Origin: Chitinophagaceae bacterium
GTDB lineage: Bacteria; Bacteroidota; Bacteroidia; Chitinophagales; Chitinophagaceae
Assembly: GCA_025455665.1 (NCBI GenBank)
Contig: JALOMC010000001.1
Coordinates: 1 to 46,790, forward strand
Direction: 5' to 3'
Length of the DNA: 46,790 nucleotides
Shown here: in pieces, positions 8,957-18,820 of the stretch
How positions within the stretch are numbered: the stretch's first letter is position 1
How the letters are laid out: each line of letters starts with the position of its first letter
The notes under the pieces: generated by a model
Databases searched by the model: none
Told to the model about the DNA's origin: nothing
What the model saw: only the letters and a program-made list of their open reading frames with translations
Translations under genes and position numbers: made by a program

Positions 8957-9550
8957 ATGACCGAAACGGAAGCCCTCCACTGCTTGTTTCGCCAACTGGC
9001 GATTGATAACTGTTCCGAATCTTACAAACAGTTGTTTGTGCGGATGCAGCCATCGCTGGTGCGGTTTGCATTTGGCATCCTCAAGTCAGAAGCGCTGGCC
9101 TTTGAGGTGGTGTCCGATGTGTTTATCCGCATTTGGGAAAAGCGGGATACCCTCCAGCACGTCGACTCGCCACGCAGCTACCTGTACCAGGCGGTAAAAA
9201 ATGAAGCCATCAATGCACTGCACCAGCAAGAGCGCCGCCAGCTGCACGATGCGCTGGTATGGGCGGTACCCGCCGAAAGCGTCTTTTTCAATCCGGAACA
9301 GCAGCTGATCAGCAAAGAAACACTGGCAGCCCTGCAGCGGGCTGTGCAGGAGCTGCCACCCAAATGCCGCACCATATTCAAGCTGGTAAAGGAAGATGGC
9401 CTCAAGTACCGCGAAGTAGCCGCTTTGCTGGACCTGTCGGTAAAGACCGTAGAGGCGCAAATGGGCATTGCCATCAAGCGGCTGGCCAGCTGTATGCAAC
9501 TGCAGTTGCCGGCCAGGCAGGCAGGGGCAAAAGCTGTTGCCAAAAAATAA
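8957..9550 (+). CDS. ECF sigma factor of the FecI/SusC-associated type
   Basis: A 197-residue ECF sigma factor. Region 2 covers about residues 20-90 (SYKQLFVRMQPSLVRFAFG, then VSDVFIRIWEKRDTL and SPRSYLYQAVKNEAIN), and region 4 about residues 125-175 (LPPKCRTIFKLVKEDGLKY, then the helix-turn-helix REVAALLDLSVKTVEAQMG). This is the subgroup that in Bacteroidetes is paired with a FecR anti-sigma factor and a SusC transporter carrying an STN domain; exactly those genes follow. In that arrangement, ligand binding by the outer-membrane transporter is signalled through FecR, which frees the sigma factor to transcribe the locus. The gap to fecR is 60 bases. Confidence 0.93.
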   Translation: MTETEALHCLFRQLAIDNCSESYKQLFVRMQPSLVRFAFGILKSEALAFEVVSDVFIRIWEKRDTLQHVDSPRSYLYQAVKNEAINALHQQERRQLHDALVWAVPAESVFFNPEQQLISKETLAALQRAVQELPPKCRTIFKLVKEDGLKYREVAALLDLSVKTVEAQMGIAIKRLASCMQLQLPARQAGAKAVAKK

Positions 9551-9610
9551 TGTTTGCCGTTTTAAGGGTGTTGCGCCCTCAGCATTGTCATAGAAGGCAT
9601 CCACTGCTGT

Positions 9611-10714
9611 ATGTCTGAGGAACAATTCTGGATTTTACTATCAAAAAAAATGGCGGGCGAAGCCAGTGCCGATGAGCTGAAGGACCTATCGGCACTGATG
9701 CAACAGTACCCCGAGTGGCAATATGCTGCACAAACGCTGCAAGAAATGTGGCAGCACAAAACGCCTGAGGGCACTGATACCGATGGCGCCTTTGAGCGAC
9801 ACCTGCAACGCATGCAGGATGCTGCAGCACCGCCGGTTGGTCAGGCGGGTACCCACGAACCAACCGCCATAACGATACCCGGCCGCCGCCATACTGCGTG
9901 GTGGCGCTATGCAGCGGTAGCGGCTGCCATAGCGGCCCTGGTATGGGTGCTTTGGCCGGCCCGTAGCCCGCAGGGTGGTGCAGGCGGTACAATGCCAACC
10001 AACGAAATCACCACCCGCAAAGGCTCGAAAAGCAAGGTGCTGCTGCCCGATGGCACCACTGTATGGCTAAATGCCGGCAGCCGCCTTACCTACGCCGATA
10101 CTTATGGCAAAAAAGACCGTACAGTCACCCTTAGCGGCGAGGCCTACTTTGATGTGAAGCATAACCCGTCATTGCCTTTTGAGCTACACACCACCCACCT
10201 GCATATTACCGTACTAGGCACCGTATTCAACGTAAAAGCCTACCCCGATGAAAGCACCACCGAAACCAGCCTGCTGAAAGGAAGGATAGAAGTGGAAGTA
10301 AAGGACCGGCCCGGCGACAAAATCATTTTGACACCCAACCAAAAGCTGTTGGTGGAAAATAACGAAGCGGGCACTACTGCCAACGCCACTACCAAAAATG
10401 ATGCTGCCCCGGAGCCGCTGATAGTACTGAGCCGCCTGAAGACCAGCCCCCTTGTGGGTGTAATAGCAGAAACGGCCTGGCTAGACAACCAACTGGTATT
10501 CAACAACGAGCCATTTGAAGAGCTGGCCCTCAAAATGGAACGATGGTACAATGTGTCTATTTCCATTGAAGACAGCAGCCTGCTGGGGAAGCGCCTGACC
10601 GGCAATTTTGAAAACGAAAACATTGATGAGGCGCTGACGGCCCTTTCAATAGCCCAGGGCTTTACCTACCAACGCCAGGGAAACAACATTCGTATTTATC
10701 AAAAACAAAACTGA
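9611..10714 (+). CDS. FecR family anti-sigma factor
   Basis: A single-pass membrane anti-sigma regulator of 367 residues. The cytoplasmic N-terminus (about residues 1-95), which would hold the sigma factor, starts MSEEQFWILLSKKMAGEAS; one transmembrane helix follows (about 97-117, WRYAAVAAAIAALVWVLWP). The periplasmic FecR domain covers about 130-230 with the family phrases LPDGTTVWLNAGSRLTY and GEAYFDVKHN. A C-terminal DUF4974 domain (about 295-365, FNNEPFEELALKMERWYNVS and the end IRIYQKQN) is the usual partner for the STN domain of SusC. The order sigma, FecR, SusC is standard. Release by regulated proteolysis is known for the family but not visible here. Confidence 0.95.
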   Translation: MSEEQFWILLSKKMAGEASADELKDLSALMQQYPEWQYAAQTLQEMWQHKTPEGTDTDGAFERHLQRMQDAAAPPVGQAGTHEPTAITIPGRRHTAWWRYAAVAAAIAALVWVLWPARSPQGGAGGTMPTNEITTRKGSKSKVLLPDGTTVWLNAGSRLTYADTYGKKDRTVTLSGEAYFDVKHNPSLPFELHTTHLHITVLGTVFNVKAYPDESTTETSLLKGRIEVEVKDRPGDKIILTPNQKLLVENNEAGTTANATTKNDAAPEPLIVLSRLKTSPLVGVIAETAWLDNQLVFNNEPFEELALKMERWYNVSISIEDSSLLGKRLTGNFENENIDEALTALSIAQGFTYQRQGNNIRIYQKQN

Positions 10715-10756
10715 TCTATTGCTTGACCACGACTTGATTTTTAAACCCATTGCTAA

Positions 10757-13700
10757 ATGCATGCTATGAAAAAAATCCGCTTTTTAAATGCTGGTCGCCA
10801 CGTTGAAAAATTGCGACCATGGCTACGAATGAAGATGGCCCTGCTGGTACTGACAGCAGTGTGTGTGCATGTGAGTGCTTTTGCGTATGCACAAGATCGA
10901 ATAACGCTGAACCTGAAAGGGGCAGAACTACGAAAGGCCATCCAGGCAATTGAGAAGAATAGCGGCTACCGCTTCTTGTTTGAAGAAGCGCTGCTGGACG
11001 GCAAACCCAAAGTAGACCTGACGGTAGCCGATGCCGGCATCAGAGAAGTGCTACAACAGTTATTGAACAACACCGGCATCCGATTTGAAATCACTTCGAC
11101 CAACCTGGTGGTACTGCGTGCCGGCGAAACCATCAAAGGTGAAAACTGGATGCGGGAAGTAACGGTAAGTGGCAAGGTCACCTCTGACAGTGGCGAACCG
11201 CTGGAAGGCGTATCAGTAACGGTAAAAGGAACCGGCCTGGGTACCAGTACCGATGCCGCTGGCAAGTTTACCCTGACGGTGCCCGACGATGCTACGCTGG
11301 TATTTTCGTATGTAGGGTACGGCACAGTAGAAGAAGCAGTAGGTGGCCGTACCACTATTAACACAGCCCTGAAAGCAGCGCAAACCGCCATGAATGAAGT
11401 AGTGGTGGTAGGCTATGGCACCCAGCGCAAACGCGACCTGACCGGAACTATCAGCTCGGTAAAGGGCGAAGAACTGGCCCGCATGCCCAACACCAACCCT
11501 ATTACTTCGCTACAGGGCAAGGTGGCCGGCCTTACCGTTTCGCCCTCAGGCCGGGCAGGCTCATCGCCGGTGGTACGCATACGTGGCGTGAATAGCACCA
11601 ACAGTGCCAGCCCGGTATTTGTGGTAGATGGGGTACTGCACGACAACATCGAGTTCCTGAACCCTGCCGATATAGAAAGCATTGATGTGCTGCGAGATCC
11701 TTCTTCTATTGCCATTTATGGCCTGCGTGGTGCCAATGGCGTCATTGCCGTTACTACCAAAAGAGCAGAAAAAGGAACCACTCGTATCAACTTTCAAAGT
11801 ACGGTAGGCCTGCAGCGGGTGCAGCAAAAAATAGATGTAACCGATGCGGCCGGCTTTCGCAAACTGTACGATGCGCAGCTGGCCAACCTGAATGCGGCGC
11901 CCTTTGACTACCGCAACTATACTGCCAATACCAACTGGCAGGATCTGGTACTTCGTGATGCCATCATCAACACAAACAACCTGAGCGTATCAAACAGCAC
12001 CGAAAAAAGCACGACACTGCTGAACCTGGGCTACACTTTTCAGGATGGCGTGCTGCGCAATGATAATCACCAGCGCTACCTCCTGCGCCTCAATCAGGAA
12101 ATGCGCATTTCGAAAAACATCAAAATAGGTGGTGATATCAATGCCAGCCATTTCAGAGATAATCCACCAGCAGCCAGCATTACCAACGCATTGTGGGCAG
12201 CCCCCATTGTGCCGGTGCAGGAAGATGCCAACACCTACTACTCGATGCCCAGCTTTCAGCGGGCCCAGGTAGGCAACCCGATGGCCAACCTCAACCGCAA
12301 TGACCGCACTTCCATTAATCAGGGCTTTCGGGCCATTGGTACCCTGTTTGCGGAGGTTCGCTTTTTACGCGACTTTTTATGGCGCAGTGTGGTGTATACC
12401 GATCTGGAGTTCGAAAGCCGCCGGGCCTACACCGCTTTACCCTTTGCCGTCATCAACCTTGGCGAGGGGGCGGAGCCTACCACCCGTTTCGTGGATCCGT
12501 TTGCCCGAACAACTGTATCGCAGCGCAAGGCCGAATCGCGGCGCTTTCAGCAAGACCACACGCTGAACTACAACAAGAAGCTGGGCGATGGCCACAACCT
12601 GAATGTACTGTTGGGCTTTACCAGCATCTATAGCCGCAACTCGTTTTTAGAAGGCAGCCGTCGCGACACGTTTGTAGCCGTGCCAAACAACCCCGACTTC
12701 TGGTACATCAACATCATCAACCCCAACACACCCACCTTTAACGGGGGCGGCGGTAGCGAAAGCTCTATTGTGGGTTCTTTTGGCCGGGTGAGCTACAACT
12801 ACAAAGGCAAGTACCTGCTGAATGCCACCGTTCGCCGCGATGGCAGTTCCAAGTTTGCCCCTCAAAACCGATTTGGCACTTTTGGTAGCGTGGGCCTCGG
12901 CTGGGTAGCCAGCGACGAAGCTTTTTTCCAAAAGCAAAAAGCCATTCAGTTCCTGAAGTTTCGTGGCGCATGGGGTATCACCGGCAATGCAAACGGCTTC
13001 TCCGATTTTCTGTGGCGTCCGGGTTTGTCCAATGCATCCAGCGCCATTTTTGGCGACAATGTGTACACGGCACTGCAAGCCAGCTACATTCCCGATCCAA
13101 ATCTGAAATGGGAAAGCGTATACGGCCTGGACCTCGGGTTCGATTTGAAGACGTTTAACAATCGCTTGTCGCTGGGCTTTACCTACTACGATCGTACTAC
13201 CCGCGACATACTCACAGCCGTTACCATTCCCAACGAAACACCAACCTGGGCAACATCAGCAACAAAGGGGTGGAGATTAACCTGGGTTGGGAAGACCAGA
13301 TCGGCAAAGATTTCAGGTACAGCTTCTCGGCCAACTTTAGCTACAATGAAAACACGGTGAACTCCATTGGCGACAAGCTCGACTTTCAGATTTTGGGCAA
13401 CGGTGGCGTCAACCGCACCATATCAGGGGCGTCTATCGGTCACTTCTTTGGTTTCCGCCAAACGGGTATTTACCAAAGCACCGCCGATATTGCCCGCACA
13501 CCCGCCTTTATCAATAGCCTGCCGGGAGATATTTCGTATGCCGACCTGAATGGCGATGGCGTGATTACGGCAGCCGACCGTGAAACACTGGGTACTCCTT
13601 TTCCGCCTTACAACTTTGGTGGCATGCTCACCCTACAGTACAAAAACTTCGATTTTGTGATTGAAGGGCAGGGGATGGCCGGCTTCCAGATTTACACCCA

Positions 13701-14085
13701 ACGCCGCACCCAAAATTTTGCTGTACTGAACTACGAAAGCAATCGCCTGAACGCCTGGACCGGACCCGGTACCAGCAATATTGAACCCATCATGGATAAT
13801 ACCCGCGGCAACAACTTCCAATTCAGTACCTACTTCCTGGAGCCTGGTGATTTCTTCCGTCTCCGGACGCTGCAGATTGGGTACACCTTTGGTAGCAAAG
13901 CGCTGCGAGCAGTGGGTGCCAAACAAGCTCGTGTATTTGCCAGTGGGCAAAACATTGCCACGTTTACCCGCGTAACGGGCTACAGCCCCGAGCCGCAGAT
14001 AGGCAGCATACTTGGTGGCGGTGCCGATAACGGCGCCTATCCGGTTCCGTCAATCTACACTGCCGGTGTCAACATTACTTTCTGA
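10757..14085 (+). pseudogene. SusC-family TonB-dependent transporter with STN domain, interrupted by a -1 frameshift
   Basis: The outer-membrane transporter of the locus. The signal peptide ends near AYAQ; an STN signalling domain covers about residues 48-120 (start RITLNLKGAELRKAI); a carboxypeptidase-like beta domain follows (about 131-205, GEPLEGVSVTVKGTG), then the SusC signature VVVVGYGTQRKRDLTG, the plug and the barrel. The start is either 10757 or the ATG at 10766. The frame that begins the gene stops at 13360, but the matching barrel sequence moves to another frame by about 13245 (NLGNISNKGVEINLGW) and runs to 14085. Adding one base near 13238-13246 restores one protein of about 1109 residues, a normal length. 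The rest of both halves is intact, so this is either a very recent mutation or a sequencing error. Confidence 0.9.
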
Positions 14086-14123
14086 AAAACTGAAACGCAT
14101 TTCAACCATCAATTTTTTTGGTT

Positions 14124-15677
14124 ATGAAAAACAATCCCGGTTCTTCCACAAAAAGCCTGCTGGCACTGACGCTACTGGCCATGGTGCTAAGCGTGGCTAC
14201 CAGCAGCTGCAAGCGCCTGCTGGATACCAATCCGCAAGGAGCTTACGATGAGTCTACCTACCCGTTTCCGGGTGGTACCAGCCCTTACGATGAGTATATT
14301 TTTGGCGCCTACCGCGATCTGCGGCTTTTTGATGTGCACGTGTGGGGCTATTTACACGCCATCAGCATCAGAAGTGATGATGCCGATAAAGGCAGCACAC
14401 CGGCCGATGGTGGTGCCAACTCGCAACAGATGGATAACTTTCCTGTGTTGCCCAACAATGGTCTGGTCAACGCCCTCTGGACCGGCCACTTTGGCCTGAT
14501 CAACCGGTGCAACAATGTGCTCTTTCAGGTAGCCAACAACAAAGGCATTATAGCTACCGAAGCCCAGCGTACACTGGCCATAGCAGAAGCCCGTTTTCTA
14601 CGGGGCTACGCGTATTTCAACATGGTTCGCTTTTTTGGAAACGTACCCATTTTCGACTCACTGTTTCAAGACCCTGCTGCGCAAAACAATGTGCCGCAAA
14701 GCACGCCCGACCAGCTGTACGCCTTCATCGAAAACGATCTGACTTTTGCAGCCGCCAATCTGCCGCCCGACTGGCCTCGGGAATTTATAGGCCGTGTAAC
14801 CAATGGCGCTGCACTGGGTATGCTGGCAAAGGTGTACCTGTACCAGCGCAAATGGACACAGGCACAAAGCACTGCCCTGCAGATAATGAACAGCGGACGC
14901 TATAACCTGAACACACCATACGGCGTCATTTTTACCGAAGCTGGTGAAAACAGCAGCGAATCAATATTTGAAATACAGGCAACCGCCACCGCCACCCAGC
15001 CCACCATCAACGGCATTCAATATGCCAATGTGCAAGCTGTACGAGGCGCCGGCATCTGGAACTATGGATGGGGCTTTAATACCCCCAGCGAGCAATTAGC
15101 TGCCGCCTACGAAACAGGTGACCCTCGCAGAGCCCGCACCATTTTGTTCACCAGCACATCTACCACCCCGGGTGTTACCTTCAATGGCGAGACCACGCCC
15201 GTAGGATTGCCCAACCCACGCTACAATCACAAGGTGCACCCCAGCACCAGCTTTGTAAATGTGATTAATAACCGCGGTGCCTGGTGGATGAACGTACGCA
15301 TACTACGATATGCCGATGTGGTGCTGATGTACGCCGAAGCCAGTAATGAAATAGGAGGCGACGCCAACATAACCGCGGCCCGCAATGCGGTAAACAGTGT
15401 GCGGGCACGGGCACGTGGCGGCAACAATGCTGTACTGCCCAACATCACATTTACCACCCAGGCCGACATGCGGCAGGCCATACGGCAGGAGCGCCGCGTA
15501 GAGCTGGCCATGGAGCACGAACGCTTTTTTGACATCGTGCGCTGGGGCATATCCGACGCCGTGATGCAAGCCGCCGGCAAACCCAACTACAGCGAAAGCC
15601 GCGATAAATGGCTGCCCATACCCCAGGTACAAATAGACCTGACCCGCGGTGTGCTACGGCAAAACCCCGGCTACTAA
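14124..15677 (+). CDS. SusD/RagB family nutrient-binding outer-membrane lipoprotein
   Basis: The surface lipoprotein lid that works with SusC. The start at 14124 gives a lipoprotein signal with S-S-C near residue 30, followed by the SusD-typical KRLLDTNPQG. TPR-type helices of the SusD fold are visible in AEARFLRGYAYFNMVRFFGNVP and LGMLAKVYLYQRKWTQAQ, and the C-terminal RagB part in RYADVVLMYAEASNEIGG, RQERRVELAMEHERFFDIVRWG and WLPIPQVQIDL. The length of 517 residues is normal. It starts 38 bases after the SusC stop and has no frame disruption, which argues that the locus is, or very recently was, functional. The ligand cannot be named because no degradative enzyme is linked. Confidence 0.96.
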   Translation: MKNNPGSSTKSLLALTLLAMVLSVATSSCKRLLDTNPQGAYDESTYPFPGGTSPYDEYIFGAYRDLRLFDVHVWGYLHAISIRSDDADKGSTPADGGANSQQMDNFPVLPNNGLVNALWTGHFGLINRCNNVLFQVANNKGIIATEAQRTLAIAEARFLRGYAYFNMVRFFGNVPIFDSLFQDPAAQNNVPQSTPDQLYAFIENDLTFAAANLPPDWPREFIGRVTNGAALGMLAKVYLYQRKWTQAQSTALQIMNSGRYNLNTPYGVIFTEAGENSSESIFEIQATATATQPTINGIQYANVQAVRGAGIWNYGWGFNTPSEQLAAAYETGDPRRARTILFTSTSTTPGVTFNGETTPVGLPNPRYNHKVHPSTSFVNVINNRGAWWMNVRILRYADVVLMYAEASNEIGGDANITAARNAVNSVRARARGGNNAVLPNITFTTQADMRQAIRQERRVELAMEHERFFDIVRWGISDAVMQAAGKPNYSESRDKWLPIPQVQIDLTRGVLRQNPGY

Positions 15678-15718
15678 TTCCTGAAACAACGATCTGACTG
15701 ATTTTAAAAACTGATGAT

Positions 15719-16603
15719 ATGTCGACGAGTATTGTAAAAAAATGGCAGCTGCTGGCCTTCGGTAGTCTGGCACTTGGCCTGGCTGCCTGCAAAAAAGATG
15801 GCAATCCGAACCGACTGCCCAGCGTAAGCCCCGATGCCTATGTGGGCACAATAGATGGCTACCGGAGCAGTGATGACGTTTTTCCGCAGCACCTGATTGC
15901 TTACTGGGGTTTTGACAATAATACCAATGAGCAATTTTCGAATGCAGCGCCCACCACCAGCCTCAATGCCAGCCTGGCCGATGGCGGCGTGCGGGGCAAA
16001 TCGCTGCGCCTCGACAGTGGCTTTTTGTACTATGCCACGCAGCTCCCCAAGTTCAACTCCGATTCGCTGCGCAGTTTTACCATCAGCGCATGGGTAAAAA
16101 TTGCCAACAACGGATCGCGTAGAACCATGCTGATGCAGGTGGCACGGCCAAACATGTTCTGGGGCAATATCAATTTCAACCTGAACACCAACTCCAACCC
16201 GCCTTCGGTCACCAATATCTTTCGCTTTCAACCCACCTTCATGACGCAGTCAGGTGGCCTGCAAGACAACCTGAACACGGTACTATCGCCCACCATTGGC
16301 AGAGATAAGTGGACGCACCTGGTGCTTACGTACGATATCAGTACCGGTGTGTTTCAAAACTATGCCGACGGCGTGCGGGTCGGAAACTTTCCTAACCGTG
16401 GCACTACCAACACTTTCTTTTGTCATGTGCCCAACGAGCTGATTATTGGGGCCAACTACAATGTGATACCGGGCAGGGCTGTAAACACCGATGCTACCTT
16501 TGGCCGCATGAACGGCGAAGTAGACGAAATTCGGGTATGGAACCGCCCCTTGGGCGAAGCATTTGTTCGAGCCCTTTTCAATTTGGGACGTGCAAATAAA
16601 TAG
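15719..16603 (+). CDS. LamG (concanavalin A-like) domain lipoprotein
   Basis: A 294-residue lipoprotein (lipobox L-A-A-C, Cys near residue 24) directly downstream of susD, where SusE/SusF-type surface glycan-binding proteins usually sit. The body is one LamG/laminin-G-like jelly-roll: HLIAYWGFDNNTNEQFS at the first strand, SFTISAWVKIANNG, KWTHLVLTYDISTGVFQNYADG, and the closing strand MNGEVDEIRVWNRPLGEAFV, all typical of the family. The spacing to susD (41 bases) fits one operon. By position and fold it is likely to bind the substrate at the cell surface, but no binding residues can be assigned. It is not an enzyme of a recognisable glycoside hydrolase family. Confidence 0.88.
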   Translation: MSTSIVKKWQLLAFGSLALGLAACKKDGNPNRLPSVSPDAYVGTIDGYRSSDDVFPQHLIAYWGFDNNTNEQFSNAAPTTSLNASLADGGVRGKSLRLDSGFLYYATQLPKFNSDSLRSFTISAWVKIANNGSRRTMLMQVARPNMFWGNINFNLNTNSNPPSVTNIFRFQPTFMTQSGGLQDNLNTVLSPTIGRDKWTHLVLTYDISTGVFQNYADGVRVGNFPNRGTTNTFFCHVPNELIIGANYNVIPGRAVNTDATFGRMNGEVDEIRVWNRPLGEAFVRALFNLGRANK

Positions 16604-16630
16604 TGATCTCTGACCACCATGATAGCAGCT

Positions 16631-16660
16631 GGCGGACCGGGTAGTACTACCAGGTCCGCC
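16631..16660 (+). terminator. strong hairpin after the SusCD operon, probable terminator
   Basis: GGCGGACC (16631-16638) pairs with GGTCCGCC (16653-16660), and the loop holds a second self-complementary core GGTAGTACTACC, so nearly all 30 bases pair. It lies 27 bases after the LamG stop codon. There is no clear run of T after it, so it may be a processing or stability hairpin instead of a true intrinsic terminator. Confidence 0.5.
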
Positions 16661-16710
16661 ATTGCATTTATAAGCCATAGCCCCGCGGCAGTGCCGTATC
16701 ATAGGCCGGG

Positions 16711-16744
16711 CAACATGTTTCACCCTTCAGCCGGTCACATGTTG
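16711..16744. repeat. inverted repeat upstream of the type IX secreted protein gene
   Basis: CAACATGT at 16711-16718 is repeated in inverse orientation as ACATGTTG at 16737-16744, with an 18-base spacer, ending 14 bases ahead of the next start codon. It could be an operator or an mRNA hairpin covering the start region. Confidence 0.35.
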
Positions 16745-16758
16745 TACTTTTATACTGT

Positions 16759-18783
16759 ATGCGTTCGTGGCTACTTGCTGGTATTTTGTGGGCTGCTTCT
16801 TTTTTGGGCTGGCCGGCATGGCTGCTGGCCCAAAATGGCTGCAATTCGCCTGGCCAGTCGCCGGTAACAGCCTTCCCGGTTTGCGGTTCCAGTGTATTTA
16901 CCCAAACTTCTGTGAACCTGTGTGGTGGCCGCAGGTTGCCCAATCCAAGGTGCACCAACATCGATCTGACCGACATCAACCCTTATTGGTACAAGTTTAC
17001 CTGCTTTCGTGCCGGCACGCTGGGCTTTACCATCACCCCCAATAGTGCCGCCAGCGATTATGACTGGCAGCTGCACGACATTACCGGCAAAACGCCCGAT
17101 GCAGTGTATACCGATGCCAGTACCGTGGTAGCTGCCAATTGGAGTGGTTTTTTCGGCATGACCGGCGCCAGTGCCGCCGGCACTAACCTGATTGAGTGTG
17201 AAGGCAGTGTGCCACAGTTCAGCCGGATGCCTACCCTTATTGAAGGGCACCAATACCTGCTGTTGGTAAGTCATTTTTCCAACAATCAATCCGGCTATCG
17301 GCTGGCATTTGGCAGCGGCACCGCAATCATAGTAGATACTGCCCGGCCCGAAATGGTAGAAGTGCAGGTAGGCTGCGGTGGCACGGAGTTTTACCTGAAG
17401 CTGAACAAACGGATGAAGTGCAACAGTGTGGCTACCAATGGCAGCGATTGGGAGTTTTTCAACGCCAATGTACCCATTGCCAGCGCCCGGGCGGTAGGCT
17501 GCGCCAATGGCGGATTTGATACCGATTCGATCATCATTACGACGGTGGCCCCGGTACCAGCCGGCACTTTTGCCCTGCGTAGCAAGCCTGGTACCGATGG
17601 AAACACGCTGCTGGACCTGTGCGACAATGCACTGGCTGCCGGGCAAACACTGGTAGTGAATGTATTGGCCAGCAGTGCCACCCTTATTGACAGCATAGGG
17701 CCCATAGGATGTGCCCCCGGCGCACTGGAGCTGGTGATGCGCAACAGCATCCTGTGCAGCAGCATTGCTACCAACGGAAGCGATTTTGTGCTCACCGGAC
17801 CTGATACCGTACGAATAACAGGCGCCGTGCAGCCAGCCTGTAGCAGTGGGCAGCTAAGGCATATAAAGCTGCAACTAAGCAGCCCCCTCAAACGCGGCGG
17901 CACCTACCAGCTTAGCATTGCTACCGGTACCGATGGCAATACCCTGCTGAACCAATGCCGCCTGCCCACGCCGGCTGGCCACAGCGCCAGCTTTACGGTC
18001 TCCGATACCGTTTCGGCCAATATCCAATTCAGCATCAGCAGCAGTTGCTTTGCCGACACCATCTTGTACAGCCACGATGGTGCCGCCGGCGTAACCAGCT
18101 GGCAGTGGAACGAAGAAGGCAGTAATGCTACCGGCAGCGGACAGCAGTTCAGGCGCATCTACACTACGCCCGATGAGAAGCGGGTGAGCCTGACCGTGAG
18201 CAATGGCGTGTGTAGCAGTACAGGGCAAATAGTGCTATCGCCGCAACTGCTGCGGGTGAAAGCCAACTTTGAACTGCCTGCGTTTGCCTGCCCTGCCGAT
18301 ACGGTGCGCTTTACAGACCGTAGCACCGGCCCGGTCACCAGCTGGCTATGGACTTTTGGTAATGGCAATACCAGCAACCTGAGCACCCCGCCTGCACAGC
18401 GCTTTAGTTCGCTGGCAGCGCTTAGCACGGTACCAATCACGCTGGTGGTGGGCCATACCAATGGCTGCCGCGATACCATTACCAAAACCATCAAAGTGCC
18501 CAACAACTGCTTTATAGCAGTGCCTGGTGCCTTTACGCCCAATGGCGATGGCCTGAACGACTACTTGTATCCATTGAATGCCTGGAAAGCCACCAACCTG
18601 CACTTTGTAGTGTACAATAGAATGGGGCAACTGGTGTGGGAAACCCGCGACTGGAACCGGCAATGGGATGGGCGACTTGGTGGCGTGCCGCAAGCCACAG
18701 GTACATACGTATGGATGCTGCAGTATACCGATGAAAATGGCCAGCGACAGCAAAAAAAAGGAACGACCGTACTGCTGCGATGA
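16759..18783 (+). CDS. type IX secretion substrate with PKD-like domains and gliding-motility C-terminal domain
   Basis: A 674-residue exported protein. A signal peptide covers residues 1-24 (ending WLLAQ). An N-terminal beta domain is followed by two homologous modules of about 105 residues each, aligned by VATNGSDWEF/IATNGSDFVL and PGTDGNTLLDLC/TGTDGNTLLNQC, which resemble bacterial Ig-like domains. Two PKD-like domains follow (AGVTSWQWNEEGS; DRSTGPVTSWLWTFGNGNT). The C-terminal 90 residues are the gliding-motility/type B type IX sorting domain with the hallmark PGAFTPNGDGLND and FVVYNRMGQLVWET. It is therefore probably secreted across the outer membrane and attached to or released from the surface. 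A role in adhesion is an inference. The gene has its own upstream region and may not belong to the SusCD operon. Confidence 0.9.
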   Translation: MRSWLLAGILWAASFLGWPAWLLAQNGCNSPGQSPVTAFPVCGSSVFTQTSVNLCGGRRLPNPRCTNIDLTDINPYWYKFTCFRAGTLGFTITPNSAASDYDWQLHDITGKTPDAVYTDASTVVAANWSGFFGMTGASAAGTNLIECEGSVPQFSRMPTLIEGHQYLLLVSHFSNNQSGYRLAFGSGTAIIVDTARPEMVEVQVGCGGTEFYLKLNKRMKCNSVATNGSDWEFFNANVPIASARAVGCANGGFDTDSIIITTVAPVPAGTFALRSKPGTDGNTLLDLCDNALAAGQTLVVNVLASSATLIDSIGPIGCAPGALELVMRNSILCSSIATNGSDFVLTGPDTVRITGAVQPACSSGQLRHIKLQLSSPLKRGGTYQLSIATGTDGNTLLNQCRLPTPAGHSASFTVSDTVSANIQFSISSSCFADTILYSHDGAAGVTSWQWNEEGSNATGSGQQFRRIYTTPDEKRVSLTVSNGVCSSTGQIVLSPQLLRVKANFELPAFACPADTVRFTDRSTGPVTSWLWTFGNGNTSNLSTPPAQRFSSLAALSTVPITLVVGHTNGCRDTITKTIKVPNNCFIAVPGAFTPNGDGLNDYLYPLNAWKATNLHFVVYNRMGQLVWETRDWNRQWDGRLGGVPQATGTYVWMLQYTDENGQRQQKKGTTVLLR

Positions 18784-18820
18784 CAGCGCCAGCCGAACGC
18801 ACGATGCCGGCAAAAGCGCT

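Noticed and set aside
13270..14085. Separate gene starting with GTG, encoding the C-terminal part of SusC
   Set aside because: It begins in the middle of barrel strands, has no signal peptide and completes the upstream protein exactly; a frameshift explains it better.
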